This document shows positions 8,524 to 16,231 of a DNA stretch of 31,554 nt, piece by piece (within the stretch, counting starts at the first letter, position 1; each line of letters starts with the position of its first letter). This DNA is from DAOTEJ01 sp035454085. GTDB taxonomy: Bacteria; Pseudomonadota; Gammaproteobacteria; Burkholderiales; Burkholderiaceae_F. The notes beneath the pieces were generated by a model. That model made no database searches. It was given only the letters and a program-made list of their open reading frames with translations, and was not told where the DNA came from. The DNA lies in NCBI GenBank assembly GCA_035454085.1, contig DAOTEJ010000026.1:1-31554 (forward strand), written 5' to 3'. The position numbers were made by a program, and so were the translations under genes.

Positions 8524-9462
8524 ATGACGACGGTGCGATCTCACGGCCTGGCGCGGCGCCGGGTGGCGGCGTGGACTCTGGCGTTTAGTGTGATGCTGTT
8601 GGGCGGATGTGGCGGAGGCGGCTCCTCGGGCTCGCTGCCCCTCGTGGTCCCACCCGCGCCGCCGGCACCGACCGCGCAAATCAATGGATCAAATTATCTC
8701 GACGCCGCGGCGGTCGGCTCGGTAGGCCGCGGTCGGGCGCTGGAACTCGCCGGGCTGCTCGACTTCAGCTTTACCTTGGGCGTGTCGAGCAACTTCACCA
8801 CGGCAAACTTCAATTGCCCGAGCGGCGGAACGGTGACGCTCACCGTCGCGAGCGTCAGCAGCAACACGACCGCTCCGAACAACTGCAACCTGGGCGTGGC
8901 CCTGCTGAAGTCGGGGTCCATTCAGGTGAGCAACCTCGAAGTCGTCGTCTCCGGTACGCCGCCCCGCACGGATCTTTCCCGCGGCACTTACCGGGTACTC
9001 GACTTCGTCACCCGCGTCCTGCCGGGCGACGGCGTGGATCAGGCCTACAACGCCAGCGTCCAGGCGAACCGGCAGGCCGACGCGAGCGTCAGCCTTTCCG
9101 GTTCCTTCACCGTGCTGCGCAGCAGTCGCACGGACTCCTACAGCACCCTCACGCTGAGCATTGCCAGACCCGGCGGACAATTCACCTCTACCGGCGCGAC
9201 TTTCGATATCGCGACGCCTCGCTTCGCCATCCAGCCGCTGCGCACCGTTGCCGACGAATCAGCAACCCGTGTTCTGCGCGTGTCGGCTCCCGACGGCTCG
9301 AATGTCAAGGTCACGACCGTGTCGGCCGCCTCGGGAAGCACCCCGGCACAGTTGCGCTTCGAAGTCTTCGCCAACGCGACGACCACCACACCGAGCGTGA
9401 CCCAGACGCTGGCCGAGAACGATCCCCAAGTCGTTGCCGCGATCAACCGTGCCTTGCAGTAG
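8524..9462 (+). CDS. Predicted lipoprotein of unknown function
   Basis: I do not recognise this 312-residue protein. It begins with a basic segment (MTTVRSHGLARRR), a hydrophobic stretch and the lipobox LLGGC with Cys29, so it should be lipidated. The residue after Cys29 is Gly, not Asp, which favours the outer membrane. A Gly/Ser and Pro-rich linker (30-50) follows, then a Ser/Thr/Val/Asn-rich body that looks like beta-sheet (for example VTLTVASVSS near 102-111 and LSGSFTVLRSSR near 190-202). Two cysteines in the body, in NFNCPSG and NNCNLG, could form a disulfide. There is no catalytic motif. GGAG lies 8 bases before the ATG. The base composition includes AT-rich stretches (8680-8700) unlike the neighbouring catabolic genes, so it may be lineage-specific or acquired. 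Confidence 0.7.
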   Translation: MTTVRSHGLARRRVAAWTLAFSVMLLGGCGGGGSSGSLPLVVPPAPPAPTAQINGSNYLDAAAVGSVGRGRALELAGLLDFSFTLGVSSNFTTANFNCPSGGTVTLTVASVSSNTTAPNNCNLGVALLKSGSIQVSNLEVVVSGTPPRTDLSRGTYRVLDFVTRVLPGDGVDQAYNASVQANRQADASVSLSGSFTVLRSSRTDSYSTLTLSIARPGGQFTSTGATFDIATPRFAIQPLRTVADESATRVLRVSAPDGSNVKVTTVSAASGSTPAQLRFEVFANATTTTPSVTQTLAENDPQVVAAINRALQ

Positions 9463-9482
9463 CGGGCGCCGCACCCGGCGAC

Positions 9483-9514
9483 GCACGACGCTGCGCCAAG
9501 GCGGGGCGTCGTGC
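9483..9514. terminator. Nested hairpin between convergent genes
   Basis: GCACGACGC (9483-9491) pairs perfectly with GCGTCGTGC (9506-9514), and an inner CGCC/GGCG stem (9494-9503) folds inside the loop. It lies between the lipoprotein stop (9462) and the end of the oppositely transcribed oxidoreductase operon (9517). No run of T follows on either strand beyond CCTT, so it may act as a bidirectional terminator or an RNA-end stabiliser rather than a classic intrinsic terminator. Confidence 0.5.
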
Positions 9515-9516
9515 CT

Positions 9517-11139
9517 TCAGATCGCCTCCGGCACCATCTTGATCGCGCCGCAGGGGCATTCGGCCACGCACATGCCGCAGCCCTTGCAGTAGTCGTAGTT
9601 GAATTCGAAGCGCTTCCCTGGCCCGAGCTTGATCACTGCGTTGTCGGGGCACACGCCGTAGCAGTTGTCGCACTCGAAACAATTGCCGCACGACAGACAC
9701 CGGCGCGCCTCGAACAGCGCGTTCTCCTCGGTCAGCCCTCCCTGCACCTCGTCGAAGCTGGATTGGCGCCGCACGAGGTCGAGCATGGGCCGCACGGTCT
9801 TGGGCGCGTCGGCGTAGTACCAGGCATTGAGGTTCTCGAAGGCCGCGACTTCATGCTTGGGCGCGGGCTGGTAGCTGCCGCCGCGCAGCCAGGCGTCGAT
9901 GTTGCGCGCGGCCTTCTTGCCGTGGCCGATCGCCACCGTGACGTTGCGCTCGGCGGGCACCATGTCGCCGCCGGCGAAGATGCCGGCATAGCCCGTCATC
10001 ATCTGCGCGTCGACCTTGACCACGCCGTTGTTCACTTCCAGCCCCGGCACGCCGTCGAGCAGCGAAAGATCGACGTCCTGTCCGAGTGCGAGCACGAGGG
10101 TGTCGGCGGCGATGGTCTCGAACTCGCCGGTCGGCTGCGGGAAGCCCTTCTCGTCGAGCCGCATCTTCTCGATGGTCAGCTCCTTCGCGCCGGCCTGGGC
10201 GATGGTCGACAGCCACTTGACCATCACGCCCTCCTGCAGCGCCTCCTCGAGCTCGAAGTCATGCGCCGGCATGTGGTCGCGCGTGCGGCGGTAGACGATG
10301 ATGGGCTCGGCCCCCATGCGCTTGGCGGTGCGCGCCACGTCGATGGCGGTGTTGCCTCCACCGTAGACCACGACGCGCCTGCCGATCATGGGCTGGTCCT
10401 CGCCCTCCATCGAGCGCAGCAGGGACACCGCGTCGAGCATGTGGGTGGCGTCGCCCGCGGGGATGAAGGCGCGCCGGCCGATGTGCGCTCCCACCGCCAG
10501 GAACGCCGCGTCGAATCCGCCCGACTTCATGGTGGCGAGGATGTCGCCCACCTTGGTGTTGAGTTCGACGCTCACGCCCAGCGCGAGGATGCGCTTCATC
10601 TCGGCCTCGATCACGTCTCGCGGCAGGCGGTACTTGGGGATACCGAAACGCATCATCCCGCCCAGCGTCGGGCCGGCCTCGACCACGTGCACCGCGTGGC
10701 CCAGCCGCCGCAGATGGTAGGCCGCGCTCATGCCGGAGGGGCCGGCGCCGACCACGAGCACCTTCTTGCCGCTCTGGGCCGACGGCGCCTCGAAGGCCCA
10801 GCCGTGGCGGATCGCCGCGTCGCCCAGGAAACGCTCGACCGAATTGATGCCGACGGCCTCGTCGAGCTTGCCGCGGTTGCACGCGCCTTCGCACGAGTGG
10901 TAGCAGACCCGGCCCATGATCGCCGGGAAGGGGTTGTCGCGCACCAGGTGCCGCCAGGCCGCTTCGTAGTTGCCGCCTTCGGCGTGGAAGAGCCAGCCCT
11001 GGATGTCCTCTCCCGCGGGGCAGGTGGCGTTGCAGGGCGGCAGGCGGTCCAGGTAGACCGGCTTGCTCGTGCGCCAGGACCCCGTCTTGTTGGCGAGCGA
11101 GGAGCCCGGATCGAGCGTGATGGCAAAGGGCTTGTCCAT
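9517..11139 (-). CDS. NAD(P)H flavoprotein subunit with C-terminal ferredoxin domain (GltD-like) of a 2-oxoacid oxidoreductase
   Basis: A 540-residue electron-transfer subunit. The N terminus has GltD-type cysteines for [4Fe-4S] clusters (Cys36, Cys40, Cys79, Cys83, Cys87). An FAD-binding Rossmann motif, VLVVGAGPSGMSAAYHL, starts at about 127, and an NAD(P)H-binding motif, VVVYGGGNTAIDVA, lies at about 256-269. The last 60 residues (481-540) are ferredoxin-like, with two cysteine groups: CLSCGNCFECDNCYGVCP and CKGCGMCVAECPCG. The protein should carry electrons from the oxidoreductase core through Fe-S clusters and FAD to NAD(P)+. It is the last gene of the operon. An AGGAGG-like site precedes the ATG at 11139, and the frame being open further upstream is not meaningful. 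Similar flavoproteins occur with phenylglyoxylate:NAD oxidoreductase and as stand-alone glutamate synthase-like proteins. Confidence 0.85.
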   Translation of the reverse strand: MDKPFAITLDPGSSLANKTGSWRTSKPVYLDRLPPCNATCPAGEDIQGWLFHAEGGNYEAAWRHLVRDNPFPAIMGRVCYHSCEGACNRGKLDEAVGINSVERFLGDAAIRHGWAFEAPSAQSGKKVLVVGAGPSGMSAAYHLRRLGHAVHVVEAGPTLGGMMRFGIPKYRLPRDVIEAEMKRILALGVSVELNTKVGDILATMKSGGFDAAFLAVGAHIGRRAFIPAGDATHMLDAVSLLRSMEGEDQPMIGRRVVVYGGGNTAIDVARTAKRMGAEPIIVYRRTRDHMPAHDFELEEALQEGVMVKWLSTIAQAGAKELTIEKMRLDEKGFPQPTGEFETIAADTLVLALGQDVDLSLLDGVPGLEVNNGVVKVDAQMMTGYAGIFAGGDMVPAERNVTVAIGHGKKAARNIDAWLRGGSYQPAPKHEVAAFENLNAWYYADAPKTVRPMLDLVRRQSSFDEVQGGLTEENALFEARRCLSCGNCFECDNCYGVCPDNAVIKLGPGKRFEFNYDYCKGCGMCVAECPCGAIKMVPEAI

Positions 11140-11150
11140 GGTTCGCCTCC

Positions 11151-12212
11151 TCAGACCCGCGCTGCGCGTTCGTCGGCCTGCACCGGCGTGGGGATGTGCT
11201 CGGCGTGGTCGCCCGCGAGCAGCCCGAACTTGCGGATGTTGGCGTCGGCAATCGCCTGCAGTCGTGCCAGTGCCGGTCCGTCGCCCTTGGCGCCGAACAG
11301 GTGAGCGAAGCGCTTCTGCGGCTTGAGGTATTCCTCCACCGGAACGCGGCGGCGGATGGGCAGCACCTTGACCACCTCGCCGTACTCGGCCTCGAACACC
11401 GGGAAGAGTCCGGTCTCCTTGGCCAGCCGCGCGAGCTTGATCGTGTCTTGCGAGGCCGCGCCCCACCCCAGCGGGCAGGGCACGAGGATGTGCAGGTAGC
11501 GCGCGCCGCGGAACTGCATGGCGCGCTCGACCTTGGCTTCGAGGTCGTGCAGGTCGGCCACGGTGGCCGTGGCCACATAGGGAATGCCGTGCGCCATGGC
11601 GATCAGCGGCACGTTCTTGCCCTGCCCGAAGGTGTTGCCAGGGTGCGCGCCGATGGCCTGCGTGGTGGCGGTGCGCGCGGTGGGCGGCGTGGCGCTGGAG
11701 CGCTGCACGCCGGTGTTCATGTAGGCCTCGTTGTCGTAGCAGATGTAGAGCACGTCGTCGTTGCGCTCGAACATGCCGGACAGGCAGCCGAAGCCGATGT
11801 CGGTGGTGCCGCCGTCGCCGCCCTGCGCGATCACCCGGGTGGCCGCGTTGCCGCCCTTGGCCGCCTTCACCTTGAGCGCCGCGGCGATGCCGGTGGCCAC
11901 CGCCGCGGTGTTGCCGAACAGCGAGTGCACCCAGGGGATCTGCCACGAGGTCTCGGGATAGGGCGTGGAAAACACCTCGAGGCAGCCGGTGGCGTTGGCG
12001 GCGATCAGCTGGCGCTGAGTGATGCGCATCGCCGCGTCGATCGCGTAGCGCGCGCCCAGCGCCTCGCCGCAGCCCTGGCAGGCGCGGTGGCCGGAGTTGA
12101 GCGAGTTGGTGCGCTCCATCGAGGCCTGCACCGTGCGCTGCTCGGGCGCGAGCAGACGGTTGCCGACGGTGAAGGTGCCGGTCTGGTAGAACTTGATCGT
12201 GGTTTCGGTCAT
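11151..12212 (-). CDS. 2-oxoacid:acceptor oxidoreductase, beta (TPP-binding) subunit
   Basis: A 353-residue catalytic subunit of the pyruvate:ferredoxin oxidoreductase family. It binds thiamine diphosphate through GDGG...N (Gly132-Asp133-Gly134 and Asn161 in YDNEAYMNTG). The four cysteines that hold the proximal [4Fe-4S] cluster in this family are all visible: Cys45 and Cys48 (ACQGCGEALG), Cys77 (ATGCLEV) and Cys246 (VPCPLGWG). It should decarboxylate a 2-oxoacid and pass the acyl group to CoA together with the alpha and gamma subunits. It lies 10 bases after the alpha gene and 11 bases before the flavoprotein gene, and a GGAGG-type site precedes the ATG at 12212. Pyruvate, phenylglyoxylate and branched-chain or aryl 2-oxoacids are all possible substrates; sequence reading alone does not separate these. 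Confidence 0.88.
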   Translation of the reverse strand: MTETTIKFYQTGTFTVGNRLLAPEQRTVQASMERTNSLNSGHRACQGCGEALGARYAIDAAMRITQRQLIAANATGCLEVFSTPYPETSWQIPWVHSLFGNTAAVATGIAAALKVKAAKGGNAATRVIAQGGDGGTTDIGFGCLSGMFERNDDVLYICYDNEAYMNTGVQRSSATPPTARTATTQAIGAHPGNTFGQGKNVPLIAMAHGIPYVATATVADLHDLEAKVERAMQFRGARYLHILVPCPLGWGAASQDTIKLARLAKETGLFPVFEAEYGEVVKVLPIRRRVPVEEYLKPQKRFAHLFGAKGDGPALARLQAIADANIRKFGLLAGDHAEHIPTPVQADERAARV

Positions 12213-12222
12213 GGCGGCCTCC

Positions 12223-13476
12223 TCAGACCACGCGGGCGCCGACGGTGCCCACGTCGCGCAACAAGGCCTCGGCGATCGGGCCGGTGCGGCGCTTCTCGCG
12301 CTCGCGCTGCAGGTGCCGCTCGACCATGCCGGTGTCCAGGTCCATGAAGCTCACGCGGTCGAGCTTGTCCTCCAGGGCGGCAGCCAGGGTGCGGTGCAGG
12401 CTGGCCTTGGTGATGGCGCGGCCGCCCAGGCCGGCGATCACCGTGGTGCCCTTGACCTCGCTGCCGCTCATGGCCATGCGCACGTCGGTGGCCACGATCC
12501 CGCCGATGCCCACGGCGAGGCTCTTCTCGATCACCACCAGGCGCTTGGCGCGCTGCAGGGCCGCGCGCACCGCCGCCAGCGGGAAGGGGCGGAAGCTCTT
12601 GATGCCCAGCACGCCGATCTTCACGCCGGCCTCGCGCATCTCGTCGACCGTGTCCTTGATCGTGCCCAGCACCGAGCCCAGCGCCACGACGATGGTCTCG
12701 GCGTCCTCGGTGCGGTAGGTCTGCACCAGTCCGCCGGAATCGCGGCCGAAGACCTGCCTGAACTCGGCCGCGATCTGCGGAATCAGGTCGAGCGCCTGCA
12801 TCTGCTTGGCGTGCGCGAGGTAGCGCACCTCCATGAAGGCTTCCGGCCCGACCATCGCGCCGATGCTCACCGGCTCGGCGGGGTCGAGCACCTGGCGCGG
12901 CTCGTAGGGCGGCAGGAAGGCATCGACCTGCGCCTGCTCGGGAATGTCGAGCCGCTCGAACGCGTGCGTGAGGATGTAGCCGTCCATGCACACCATCACC
13001 GGCAGGCTCAGCTGCTCGGCCAACCGGAACGCCTGGATGTGCAGATCGAGCGCCTCCTGGTTGGTCTCGGCAAACAGCTGGATCCAGCCGCAGTCGCGCT
13101 GGCTCATCGAGTCGGAGTGGTCGTTCCAGATGTTGATCGGCGCGCCCAGCGCGCGGTTGGCCACGGTCATCACGATCGGCAGGCCCAGGCCGCTGGCGTT
13201 GTAGACCGCCTCGGCCATGAAGAGCAGGCCCTGCGAGGCCGTGGCGGTGTAGGCGCGCGCGCCCGCGGCCGATGCGCCAATCGCCACGCTCATCGCGGCG
13301 AACTCGCTCTCGACGTTGATGAACTCGCAGTCCTTGAGCGTGCCGTTCTTCACCAGCGCACCCACGCCCTCGACGATGTGCGTCTGGGGCGAGATCGGAT
13401 AGGCGCAGATCACCTCGGGGCGGCACAGGGCCACGGCCTCGGCCACCGCCTGCGAACCTTCGAGCTGCTTAAACAT
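12223..13476 (-). CDS. 2-oxoacid:acceptor oxidoreductase, alpha subunit
   Basis: A 417-residue subunit of the POR/phenylglyoxylate oxidoreductase type. Near the N terminus it has EGSQAVAEAVAL, then AYPISPQTHIVE, the pyrimidine-side motif of the family. It continues with NVESEFAAMSVAIGASAAGAR and TATASQGLLFMAEAVYNASG, which contribute to the thiamine-diphosphate site. A C-terminal transketolase-like half holds IGVLGIKSFRPFP. I chose the ATG at 13476 over the GTG at 13482 because the AGGAGGG ribosome binding site ends right against the GTG but is well spaced from the ATG. The ATG lies inside the end of the gamma gene (8-base overlap, ATGTTTAA), so translation is coupled. The MSQRDCGWIQLFAETNQEALDL region reminds me of the aryl-oxoacid (PadG-like) branch, but this is an impression only. 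Confidence 0.87.
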   Translation of the reverse strand: MFKQLEGSQAVAEAVALCRPEVICAYPISPQTHIVEGVGALVKNGTLKDCEFINVESEFAAMSVAIGASAAGARAYTATASQGLLFMAEAVYNASGLGLPIVMTVANRALGAPINIWNDHSDSMSQRDCGWIQLFAETNQEALDLHIQAFRLAEQLSLPVMVCMDGYILTHAFERLDIPEQAQVDAFLPPYEPRQVLDPAEPVSIGAMVGPEAFMEVRYLAHAKQMQALDLIPQIAAEFRQVFGRDSGGLVQTYRTEDAETIVVALGSVLGTIKDTVDEMREAGVKIGVLGIKSFRPFPLAAVRAALQRAKRLVVIEKSLAVGIGGIVATDVRMAMSGSEVKGTTVIAGLGGRAITKASLHRTLAAALEDKLDRVSFMDLDTGMVERHLQREREKRRTGPIAEALLRDVGTVGARVV

Positions 13477-14050
13477 GGACACCCTCCTCGAGGCGGGCCT
13501 GCACGTGTTCGTGGGCCAGCCGCGCGACCTCCGCGTTGGCCTCGGCGACCTTGCCGCTGAAGCGTTCCCGGTAAGCGGACTGGACCGCGGCGAGCGAGAT
13601 CAGCCGCGTCAGCGCGGCGAAGGCGGCGATCATCGCCGCGCCGGGCAAGGGCCGGCCCAGCTGCGCCATCGCGAACTGCGTGGCCGGGACAAGCTGCAGG
13701 TGCCCCGCGGGCAGGCGCGCCGCCAGCTCGTTCAAGCCCAGCTCGGCGACCGTGTGCGAGCTGTTGATCAGCACGAAGGCCCGATCGCCCAGGCCCTGAA
13801 ACACATCGACCTGCAGCAGCAGCGTGCGATCCTGCACGATCACCGCGTCGGGCGTCATGATGGGTTCGCGCAGGCGGATCTCGCGCTCGTCGATGCGCGC
13901 GAAGGCCATCACCGGGGCACCCGTGCGCTCGGAGCCGAAGCTGGGGAAGGCTTGCGCGTGGCGACCTTCGCGGAACGCGGCGAGCGAGAGCATCTCGGCC
14001 GCCGTCACCACGCCTTGACCGCCACGCCCGTGGATGCGGACCTGGAACAT
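13469..14050 (-). CDS. 2-oxoacid:acceptor oxidoreductase, gamma subunit
   Basis: A 193-residue subunit with the family opening VRIHGRGGQGVVTAAEML at residues 4-21, followed by AFPSFGSERTGAPVMAFARI. The gamma domain helps bind CoA and assemble the complex. It is the first gene of a four-gene operon running gamma, alpha, beta, flavoprotein. An AGGAGG site precedes the ATG at 14050. The frame is open upstream to about 14275, but that stretch encodes only an Arg/Ala/Pro-rich extension with no family match, so I leave it out. The gene ends with TAA overlapping the start of the alpha gene. Confidence 0.87.
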   Translation of the reverse strand: MFQVRIHGRGGQGVVTAAEMLSLAAFREGRHAQAFPSFGSERTGAPVMAFARIDEREIRLREPIMTPDAVIVQDRTLLLQVDVFQGLGDRAFVLINSSHTVAELGLNELAARLPAGHLQLVPATQFAMAQLGRPLPGAAMIAAFAALTRLISLAAVQSAYRERFSGKVAEANAEVARLAHEHVQARLEEGVHV

Positions 14051-14326
14051 CGCGTCTCCTCCTGCCCGGCGCAGCCGGTGCGTTTGTGGACGGATGTTGC
14101 GGGCAGACTGCGCGGCCGCGCTGACCAGCGTCAACTCCGCGTGCGGTGGTGGGCGCCGACGACGCCGGCGGCGGACCCGCCCGCCGCCCACCCGGCAGCC
14201 CGCCGCCGTCTTGCCACCCCCGCACCGGCCTCTTGCCGGCGCACCTGTTTGCGCGGGGCTCGCCGCGCGGGCCAAGCCGCACTAGGATCGGTCAAGTCAG
14301 CGACCTGAGCTGCCACTGCGCCGAGC
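14051..14326. promoter_or_regulatory. Divergent intergenic region, oxidoreductase operon / FMN-protein genes
   Basis: These 276 bases separate two divergent operons and should hold both promoters. On the - strand a TTGACG hexamer lies near 14130 but lacks a good -10 at 17 bases. On the + strand TAGGAT at 14283-14288 is a fair -10 about 38 bases before the ATG, with no clear -35. GCGCGGCCGCGC (14110-14121) is a perfect 12-base palindrome, though such GC palindromes are common in this genome. I see no strong operator. Confidence 0.3.
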
Positions 14327-14821
14327 ATGGACTTTCGCCTAGACCCCGACAGCATCGCCTTCGTGCAGGGCGGACGCTCGATCACCGTGGCGGCGGCCAA
14401 CCACGCCCTGCGGCCCTCGGTGGCCAAGGCGGTGGGCTGCGCGGTCGAGGCCGATGGCGCAGAAGTGCGCCTGTTCGTGGTGGGCGGCAAGGCTCGGGCG
14501 CTGTTTGCCGACCTGGAACAGAGCTGGCGGGTGGCGGCGGTGTTCTCGCAGCCCTCGACCCACCGCACGCTGCAGATCAAGGGCCACGTGCTGGCGATCG
14601 AACATCCACGGCCGGCCGAGGTTCTGCTGGTCCAACAGCAGATGGACGGTTTCGCCGCCGACCTGCGCCTGATCGGCTACGCGCGGGAGTTCCCGTCGAC
14701 CTTCCTGGGCTTCGAGCGCGAATCGCTGCGCGCCATCCGCGTCGCGATCGAGGCCGCCTATCACCAGACCCCGGGGCCAGGTGCCGGGCGTCCCCTTCCC
14801 GCGGCGGCAGGCGCCCCGTGA
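14327..14821 (+). CDS. FMN-binding split-barrel (pyridoxamine 5'-phosphate oxidase-like) protein
   Basis: A 164-residue soluble protein resembling the pyridoxamine 5'-phosphate oxidase/HugZ-like split-barrel family. The visible pattern is an early barrel strand (SITVAAANHALRPSVAKAVGC, 18-38), a beta-rich centre (EVRLFVVGGKARALFADLEQSWRVAAVFSQP) with the HRTLQIKGH segment near 80-88, and a helical C terminus. Such proteins bind flavin or sometimes haem. It is unlikely to be the biosynthetic PdxH, which is longer and has other motifs. The ATG at 14327 is the first clear start. The stop overlaps the start of the next gene (GTGA at 14818-14821), and that gene's product begins with a second split barrel, so the two probably work together. 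Confidence 0.68.
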   Translation: MDFRLDPDSIAFVQGGRSITVAAANHALRPSVAKAVGCAVEADGAEVRLFVVGGKARALFADLEQSWRVAAVFSQPSTHRTLQIKGHVLAIEHPRPAEVLLVQQQMDGFAADLRLIGYAREFPSTFLGFERESLRAIRVAIEAAYHQTPGPGAGRPLPAAAGAP

Positions 14822-16155
14822 GCAGCATCGCCCTCGAGAGCCTGCGCCGCTGCTTCGAGGGCTCGGTGCCGGCCATGCTCGCCACCTGCGCGCCCGACGG
14901 CACGCCCAACGTGGCCTACGCCTCGCAGGTTCACTACGTGGACGCGGGGCACGTCGCCCTGAGCTTCCAGTTCTTCAGCAAGACGCGCGAGAACATCCTC
15001 GCCAACCCCCAGGCGACGGTCTACGTGACCCACCCCGAGACGGTGGCGCAGTATCTGCTGCAACTGCGCTACCTGCGCACCGAGGACTCCGGACCGGTGT
15101 TCGAGAGCATGCGCGCACGGCTCGCCGGGATCGCTTCGCACACCGGCATGGCCGGCGTCTTCCGGCTGCGCGGCTCGGACATCTACGAGGTTCTGGCGAT
15201 CGAGCGCGTGCCGGGGCCCGAGCTGCCATTGCCGGCACGCGCCTATGACCCTCTGCATGCGGTACGCGGCCTGTCGCAACGGCTGGCCGCGCAAGCCGAC
15301 CTCGGGAGCCTGCTCGACGCCCTCCTGGCCGGCCTACGCGAGTTCCTGGGAATCGAGCACGCCATGGTGCTGCTGGCCGACGCGCGCCGCCGGCGCCTCT
15401 TCACGGTGGCGAGCCTGGGCTACGCGAGCTCCGGCGTGGGATCGGAAATTCCCTACGGGGAAGGCGTGATCGGCGTGGCCGCGCAGCACGCCACGCCGAT
15501 CCGCATCAACCACCTCACGCAGGACCTGAGCTACAGCCGCGCCGTGCGCGCCGAGACCCTGGCCCAGGCAGGTCACCCCGATCTGGACACCGAGATTCCG
15601 CTCCCGGGCCTGGCCGAGTCGCGCAGCCAACTGGCGGTGCCCATCGTCATCGCCGGCCGGATCGCAGGCGTGCTCTACGCCGAGAGCCCGCAGGAACTGC
15701 GCTTCGGACACGAGGACGAGGACGTGCTGGTGGCCCTGGCGGCCCAGCTTGGCATGGCCATCGCCGTGATGCTGCGCGCCGAAAGCCCGGACGACGCAGC
15801 GCCTGCACCCTCCGTACCGGTTGCCTCGGCGGGTGCGCCCTGCCAGGTCAGGCACTTCGCCAGCGGCGACAGCGTGTTCCTGGACGACGCGTACCTGATC
15901 AAGGGCGTGGCAGGGGCGATCTTCGTGAAGCTGGTGCGCGAGCACCTCGAGCACGGCCGCACCGAGTTCACCAATCGCGAGCTGAGGCTCACGCCCGAGT
16001 TGCGCCTGCCCGACATCAGCGACAACCTCGAGGCGCGTCTGATCCTGCTGCAGCGTCGCCTGGCCGAGCGCGACGCGTGCGTGCAGATCGCCAAGTGCGG
16101 GCGCGGGCGCTTCCAGCTCATCGTGCGCCGGCCGCTACGCCTGAGTTCCGCGTGA
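14818..16155 (+). CDS. Three-domain protein: FMN split barrel, GAF domain, possible winged-helix C terminus
   Basis: A 445-residue soluble protein. Residues 1-135 are a split-barrel domain of the pyridoxamine-phosphate-oxidase-like type (AMLATCAPDGTPNVAYASQVHYVD at 19-42, then FFSKTRENILANPQATVYV at 52-70). Residues 145-320 form a GAF domain (LLDALLAGLREFLGIEHAMVLLAD, later SQLAVPIVIAGRIAGVLYAES at 270-290). After a Pro/Ala-rich linker (322-342), residues 345-445 form a compact domain with SVFLDDAYLIKGVAGAIFVKLV and EFTNRELRL, which looks like a winged-helix fold and could bind DNA or a partner. The GTG start overlaps the previous stop. No enzyme output motif (kinase, GGDEF, EAL) is present. 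I infer a flavin or small-molecule sensor, perhaps regulating the divergent oxidoreductase operon. Confidence 0.7.
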   Translation: MSSIALESLRRCFEGSVPAMLATCAPDGTPNVAYASQVHYVDAGHVALSFQFFSKTRENILANPQATVYVTHPETVAQYLLQLRYLRTEDSGPVFESMRARLAGIASHTGMAGVFRLRGSDIYEVLAIERVPGPELPLPARAYDPLHAVRGLSQRLAAQADLGSLLDALLAGLREFLGIEHAMVLLADARRRRLFTVASLGYASSGVGSEIPYGEGVIGVAAQHATPIRINHLTQDLSYSRAVRAETLAQAGHPDLDTEIPLPGLAESRSQLAVPIVIAGRIAGVLYAESPQELRFGHEDEDVLVALAAQLGMAIAVMLRAESPDDAAPAPSVPVASAGAPCQVRHFASGDSVFLDDAYLIKGVAGAIFVKLVREHLEHGRTEFTNRELRLTPELRLPDISDNLEARLILLQRRLAERDACVQIAKCGRGRFQLIVRRPLRLSSA

Positions 16156-16204
16156 ATCTGGGGGAAAGCTCGTCCGCCCAGGCCGGGCATGGGCGCGCGA
16201 GGCT

Positions 16205-16226
16205 GCGCTGCGCGGGCGCGCAGCGC
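16205..16226. terminator. GC hairpin between convergent genes
   Basis: GCGCTGCGCG (16205-16214) and CGCGCAGCGC (16217-16226) are a perfect inverted repeat two bases apart, between the FMN-GAF gene (ends 16155) and the cytochrome gene (ends 16232 on the other strand). No T-run follows. It is placed where a bidirectional terminator would be expected. Confidence 0.4.
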
Positions 16227-16231
16227 GAACC

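Noticed and set aside
9511..11304. 597-codon open frame on the + strand opposite the flavoprotein gene
   Set aside because: Antisense to a protein with clear FAD, NAD(P) and ferredoxin motifs; no domain visible in the translation.
14110..14121. Perfect palindrome GCGCGGCCGCGC as an operator
   Set aside because: Pure GC palindromes of this size arise easily at this base composition, and nothing else marks it as a binding site.
14130..14280. Possible extra small genes or an N-terminal extension of the gamma subunit in the divergent region
   Set aside because: Translations are Pro/Arg/Ala-rich low-complexity strings without start signals; the gamma subunit begins normally at 14050.
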